Origin: Cyanobacteria bacterium UBA8156
GTDB lineage: Bacteria; Cyanobacteriota; Cyanobacteriia; Pseudanabaenales; Pseudanabaenaceae
Length of the DNA: 10,729 bases
Assembly (NCBI GenBank): GCA_003456125.1
Contig: DMPD01000247.1
Coordinates: 1 to 10,729, forward strand
Direction of reading: 5' to 3'
Shown: positions 7,977-10,729 of the stretch, piece after piece
How the letters are laid out: every line of letters begins with the position of its first letter
How positions within the stretch are numbered: the stretch's first letter is position 1
The notes under the pieces: model-generated
The model's input: the letters and a program-made list of their open reading frames with translations, nothing else
What the model was told of the DNA's origin: nothing
Databases searched by the model: none
Made by a program: the position numbers and the translations under genes

Positions 7977-8345
7977 CTACAACATCCAATTTTCAATGGG
8001 GGCGCACCCATTTTCGGTTTGGAGATAGCCAATGCCGCGCATTTCGACAATGGGTTCCCCTTCGTAGTAGACCACATGGAAACCATCGGCCCGTTTTTTC
8101 ACCGATAGTTCCGAATCGTAGATTTCTTTGAGCACCAGAATGTTGACCCCGCCATCCCCATCGTCGATCACCTTCTTGGGTTCACCGGCTCGATAGACAT
8201 ACAAATCGTTGGTGGGAGCAGAAGGCGGCGTGTCGTCCCCATCTTCAACCCCATCGTCAAACAAACTGTCAAAATTGCCGTTGGGGGCCGGAGCCTCCGG
8301 TTCCTCGATCGCCAATTCCAATTCTGCGTTTTCGCCTGCGGTCAT
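7977..8345 (-). CDS. Small acidic protein of unknown function, 122 aa
   Basis: This is a minus-strand gene starting at ATG (8345-8343) with a good ribosome site, AGGGG (8357-8353), seven bases upstream. The first 45 residues are low-complexity: 13 Asp/Glu and no Lys, Arg or His, with Pro, Gly and Ala, so probably disordered. Residues 47-122 look like a compact beta-rich domain (NDLYVYRAG, VNILVLKEIYD, GFHVVYYEGEPIVEMRGIGYL) ending in ENWML. There is no signal peptide, membrane segment or catalytic motif. I do not recognise a named family. It is the only minus-strand gene, lies between two plus-strand groups, and has its own control region with an inverted repeat. It could be a small adaptor or regulatory subunit, but this is a guess. 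Confidence 0.85.
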   Translation of the reverse strand: MTAGENAELELAIEEPEAPAPNGNFDSLFDDGVEDGDDTPPSAPTNDLYVYRAGEPKKVIDDGDGGVNILVLKEIYDSELSVKKRADGFHVVYYEGEPIVEMRGIGYLQTENGCAPIENWML

Positions 8346-8352
8346 GATGCCA

Positions 8353-8357
8353 CCCCT
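8353..8357 (-). promoter_or_regulatory. Ribosome binding site of the acidic 122-aa protein
   Basis: The minus strand reads AGGGG followed by seven bases and ATG. This is the clearest Shine-Dalgarno spacing in the window and fixes the start at 8345. Confidence 0.55.
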
Positions 8358-8375
8358 GTTGGGCTAAATGGGGAG

Positions 8376-8405
8376 AAAAACCACAGGCTATTGTACGGCC
8401 TGTGG
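8376..8405 (-). promoter_or_regulatory. Perfect 8+8 inverted repeat between divergent genes: operator or leader terminator
   Basis: CCACAGGC (8381-8388) and GCCTGTGG (8398-8405) are exact reverse complements around a nine-base centre. On the minus strand the centre contains TACAAT (8395-8390), five of six matches to a -10 box, so the palindrome could be a repressor site over the promoter of the acidic-protein gene, although no good -35 is seen. Alternatively, on the minus strand the hairpin is followed at once by five T residues (8380-8376), the form of an intrinsic terminator, about 30 bases before that gene's start. The two readings exclude each other in part: a start at about 8383 would leave no full hairpin in the RNA. 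Confidence 0.5.
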
Positions 8406-8421
8406 GTTTCCGTTTTGGCTC

Positions 8422-8427
8422 TATCAT
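8422..8427 (+). promoter_or_regulatory. Possible -10 element of the GTPase gene
   Basis: TATCAT matches the -10 consensus at five of six positions and lies 22 bases before ATG 8450. I see no -35 at 16-18 bases upstream, so this is weak. If real, it would support ATG 8450 as the start rather than GTG 8402 or ATG 8426. Confidence 0.2.
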
Positions 8428-8449
8428 GGGCCCGACTTCGGCACGATGT

Positions 8450-9928
8450 ATGGGCAGTTTTTCCCGTTGGCAAGTCGCCCTGGGGCTGACGTTGGTGGCC
8501 CTGGTGGGGATTTTGGTCTGGCCCGGCATGGCCCTACTGGTGATGGGGGCCCTGGTGGCCGGCTTGGCTTTGTTTTGGCGGCCGGCCCCCCAGGGGCCGA
8601 TCGCCCCCACCGAGCCCACCGCCGCCGCGGTGGCCAACCTCCAGGCGGTGACCGCTCAGATTGGGGAAGTGCAAGACGAAGTTGCCCGCGAAACCTTGGC
8701 GGCCCGGGCGGCGGAGTTGCAAAAAGCCCTCCAGCAAGATTGTTTGACGGCGGTGGTATTTGGTACCGGTTCTGCAGGCAAAACCTCCTTGGTGAATGCC
8801 TTTTTGGGGCAGGAAGCCGGGGCGATTGGTGCGGCCATGGGCACCACCCTCTTGGGGGAAGTTTACGGGCCCACCGTATTGCCGGGCTGTCCGTTGCCAG
8901 TACAGTGGATCGACTGTCCGGGGGTCTTCGAGGCCGGCGGCGAAGCCCGCGAGCAATTGGCCCGGGAACTGGCGGCGATCGCCGATTTGCTGATTTTTGT
9001 CTTGGATGGCGACCTGACCCAATCGGAGGCCCAAGCCCTTCAGGATTTTTGTGCCATCGGCAAACGGTTGGTAGTGGCTTTCAACAAAACCGATTTGTAT
9101 TTGCCCAGCGATGTGAGCGCCATCGTGACCAACCTGCGAACCCGTCTCCAAGCCGTGTTGACCCCGGCCGATGTCGTGGCGATCGCCGCGCGGCCCGCCG
9201 CCGTGAAACTGCCCGATGGGGCCGTCCTCAAACCCCGTCCCAAAATCGGCGAGTTGGCGGAGCGCCTGGCGACCCTCATTGCCGAAGAAGGATCCGCCCT
9301 GGTGGTAGACAACGTCCTGTTGCGATCGCACCGTCTGGCCACCGACACCCAAACCATCTTGCTCAATCAACAGGAACGGCAGGTGGAGGCGATCGTTGAG
9401 CGGTACCAGTGGTTGGCGGCCGGCACCGTGTTTGCCGCCCCCTTGCCCCTCATGGACTTGCTCGCCGCCGGCGTGCTGAATGCCCAGATGGCGCGGGAAA
9501 TCGGTCAAGCCATGGGGCGCGAGATTTCCCTTGGTCAAGCCAAAGAGATGGTGGGGGCCCTCTCCCAAACGTTGGTGGGCATCGGTGCGGCCAAGGGCAT
9601 TGCCCGGTTGGCCACCGCCGCCCTCTCGGCCACCCTGCCCGGCATCCTGTTGCGGGGGGCCGTGCAAGGAGTCGTTGCCGCCTATTTGACCCGGATTGCC
9701 GGCGGTACCTTTCGCGAATACTTTCGCCAGGGAGAGGCTTGGGGGGAGGGAGGCATGGCCGCCGCCGTGGCCCAACAATTTGCCCTACACCGCCGGGATG
9801 CGTTTTTGCGCAAGTTCGTCCAAGAAGCCGTCCATCGGGCGATCGCTTGGGGCGAAGCCGGAGAAAATGATAGAGTGAAGACGACCGATGTGATCTCTTC
9901 CCATGACGCAAAAGATTTTGATCGTTGA
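8450..9928 (+). CDS. Membrane-anchored GTPase with DUF697-like C-terminal domain
   Basis: From ATG 8450 the protein has 492 residues. Two adjacent N-terminal hydrophobic helices (about 8-25 and 26-42) form a hairpin anchor. A helical stretch (55-95) follows, then a Ras-like GTPase domain with G1 GTGSAGKTS (105-113), a Thr pair near 132 as possible G2, G3 DCPG (155-158) and G4 NKTD (212-215). After about residue 290 the protein is helical and rich in Ala and Gly (VFAAPLPLMDLLAAGVLNAQM, LVGIGAAKGIARL), resembling the DUF697/YcjF-type membrane-associated domain. Such proteins are common in cyanobacteria and poorly understood; membrane traffic or stress roles are guesses. In-frame GTG 8402 and ATG 8426 exist upstream, but 8402 lies inside the inverted repeat and none has a ribosome site. 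The last 26 bases overlap the response regulator gene in another frame. Confidence 0.88.
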   Translation: MGSFSRWQVALGLTLVALVGILVWPGMALLVMGALVAGLALFWRPAPQGPIAPTEPTAAAVANLQAVTAQIGEVQDEVARETLAARAAELQKALQQDCLTAVVFGTGSAGKTSLVNAFLGQEAGAIGAAMGTTLLGEVYGPTVLPGCPLPVQWIDCPGVFEAGGEAREQLARELAAIADLLIFVLDGDLTQSEAQALQDFCAIGKRLVVAFNKTDLYLPSDVSAIVTNLRTRLQAVLTPADVVAIAARPAAVKLPDGAVLKPRPKIGELAERLATLIAEEGSALVVDNVLLRSHRLATDTQTILLNQQERQVEAIVERYQWLAAGTVFAAPLPLMDLLAAGVLNAQMAREIGQAMGREISLGQAKEMVGALSQTLVGIGAAKGIARLATAALSATLPGILLRGAVQGVVAAYLTRIAGGTFREYFRQGEAWGEGGMAAAVAQQFALHRRDAFLRKFVQEAVHRAIAWGEAGENDRVKTTDVISSHDAKDFDR

Positions 9929-10286
9929 CGACGAGCCCCACATCCGGTTGTTGTTAGCCCAAACCCTCGAAGAATTGGAAGACGAGGATGTGGAAATCCT
10001 GACGGCGGAAAACGGGGAGGAGGGGTTGGCCGAAATTCAAGCAGAGCATCCCAATCTGGTATTTTTGGATGTGATGATGCCGAAAATGAACGGATTTGAC
10101 GTGTGCCATGCCGTCAAAAACGAACTCAAGCTGTCGGATATCTTCGTGATTATGCTGACGGCGAAGGGGCAAGAGTTTGACCGGCAACGGGGTCAGGCCG
10201 TAGGCGCGGACGTCTACATGACCAAACCTTTCGATCCCGATGAAGTCATGGCCAAAGCCCGCGAAGTGTTGCAACTAAGTTCCTAG
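9903..10286 (+). CDS. Stand-alone CheY-like response regulator
   Basis: This 127-residue protein is a single receiver domain without any output domain. The acidic pair D9-D10, phospho-acceptor D56 (FLDVMMP), T86 (MLTAKG) and K108 (TKPFDP) are all present, so it should be phosphorylatable. The wording KILIVDDEPHIR and KMNGFDVC is standard for the family. With no DNA-binding or enzyme part, it should act by binding a partner or by passing phosphate on. The start ATG lies 26 bases inside the end of the GTPase gene, with no visible Shine-Dalgarno sequence, which points to coupled translation. The next open frame starts one base after its stop. Its kinase is not encoded next to it; the hybrid kinase at 287-4459 is a candidate only by proximity. 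Confidence 0.93.
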   Translation: MTQKILIVDDEPHIRLLLAQTLEELEDEDVEILTAENGEEGLAEIQAEHPNLVFLDVMMPKMNGFDVCHAVKNELKLSDIFVIMLTAKGQEFDRQRGQAVGADVYMTKPFDPDEVMAKAREVLQLSS

Positions 10287-10287
10287 C

Positions 10288-10729
10288 ATGACCTCCGAGC
10301 CCTCCTGCTCTCTGGTCGAGGCCCTGGCGCTGGTGCAGGAACGGGTTTCCGTGCAGGGCCCCAAAACCCCAATCGCCGGCGACGATCGCGGTTGGGGGTG
10401 GTTGGTGCCGATATTGTTGGCCTGTGGGCGGGTGGGTTGGTCGGTCACCGTGATCCCCGATCGGGCCGGGGTCACCCTCCAACTGCCCAGGGCCCTGACC
10501 GCGACCGAACAAGCGGCTTTGACGAACGCCTGGCAAGGGGAAGCGGTGGATGCGGCGGCGTTGCCGGTGGATGCCTGGGATTGGTACGGCTGTCGGCTGC
10601 GGGCGGGAGCGCGGACGTTGACCGTACGGGGCGATCGCCTGATCTTTACGGCGGGGGGTCGCCCGCGGGGGGTGGGGGGTTTGACCCCGGAAGAGGAGGG
10701 CGCGCCCCGCTTGCGCACGGTGAAGGAGC
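10288..10729 (+). CDS. N-terminal part of an unrecognised protein, running off the window end
   Basis: An ATG at 10288, one base after the response regulator stop (TAGCATG), opens a frame with no stop to the window end (147 codons seen). It is rich in Trp (GWGWLVP, GWSVTVIP, DAWDWYGC), Ala, Gly and Arg, with no clear signal peptide. A mildly hydrophobic stretch lies at residues 38-55. Later residues look beta-rich (CRLRAGARTLTVRGDRLIFTAGG). Codon use matches the other genes, and a HIP1 octamer lies in it at 10631. No shadow frame explains it better: the competing minus-strand frames here have no family resemblance. The spacing suggests translation coupled to the regulator, so it may be its partner. 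I do not recognise the family. Confidence 0.65.
   Translation, partial: MTSEPSCSLVEALALVQERVSVQGPKTPIAGDDRGWGWLVPILLACGRVGWSVTVIPDRAGVTLQLPRALTATEQAALTNAWQGEAVDAAALPVDAWDWYGCRLRAGARTLTVRGDRLIFTAGGRPRGVGGLTPEEEGAPRLRTVKE

Larger units (their letters stand above)
993..10638. repeat. Scattered HIP1 octamers (GCGATCGC), 17 copies
   Basis: By eye I find GCGATCGC starting at 993, 1472, 1557, 3554, 3920, 4586, 5102, 5352, 5947, 6363, 6654, 7725, 8975, 9179, 9322, 9839 and 10631. At about 60% GC chance would give roughly 0.3 copies in this length. All lie inside coding regions. This highly iterated palindrome marks many cyanobacterial genomes; its function is not settled. Confidence 0.9.

Noticed and set aside
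8534..9778. A 414-codon open frame on the minus strand opposite the GTPase gene
   Set aside because: It mirrors the codon structure of the GTPase gene in GC-rich DNA; its product is Gly/His/Gln-rich with no domain, while the plus strand shows all GTPase motifs.

Overview
The window is a gene-dense, GC-rich stretch of a cyanobacterial chromosome. The palindrome GCGATCGC (HIP1) occurs 17 times by my reading, where chance would give about 0.3 at roughly 60% GC. One gene encodes a recognisable Psb32-type photosystem II repair protein, and the large sensor kinase has the GAF/PAS layout and wording common in cyanobacteria. I cannot name the genus. I see no insertion sequence, tRNA, rRNA, CRISPR array or prophage gene.

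Layout on the plus strand. A C-terminal gene fragment (1-179) is followed by a 107-base intergenic region with an imperfect hairpin. Then comes a run of five co-directional genes (287-7952): a 1390-residue hybrid histidine kinase; a 161-residue coiled-coil protein of unknown function; a Psb32/TPM-domain protein; a class I SAM-dependent methyltransferase; and a GT39/ArnT-like membrane glycosyltransferase. The last three are joined by stop/start overlaps of 1 and 4 bases, so they are probably translationally coupled. A good candidate internal promoter sits just before psb32 and may let the last three genes be transcribed apart from the kinase.

A small acidic protein (7977-8345) lies on the minus strand, converging on the glycosyltransferase gene. 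Between it and the next plus-strand gene is a short divergent control region with a perfect 8+8 inverted repeat enclosing a -10-like element. On the plus strand again, a membrane-anchored DUF697-type GTPase overlaps by 26 bases a stand-alone CheY-like response regulator. One base after the regulator's stop, a further unrecognised open frame starts and runs off the window end.

How the genes may work together. The kinase has a membrane-spanning input module, two GAF and two PAS domains, a complete transmitter, a degenerate receiver, an intact receiver and a degenerate Hpt-like tail. It therefore probably hands phosphate to a separate Hpt or regulator. The stand-alone receiver 5.4 kb downstream is one possible partner, but that is inference. 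The psb32-methyltransferase-glycosyltransferase block points to thylakoid or envelope upkeep. No wholly new defence or mobile system is evident; the points most worth a second look are the pseudo-receiver kinase, the GTPase-receiver overlap and the divergent inverted repeat.
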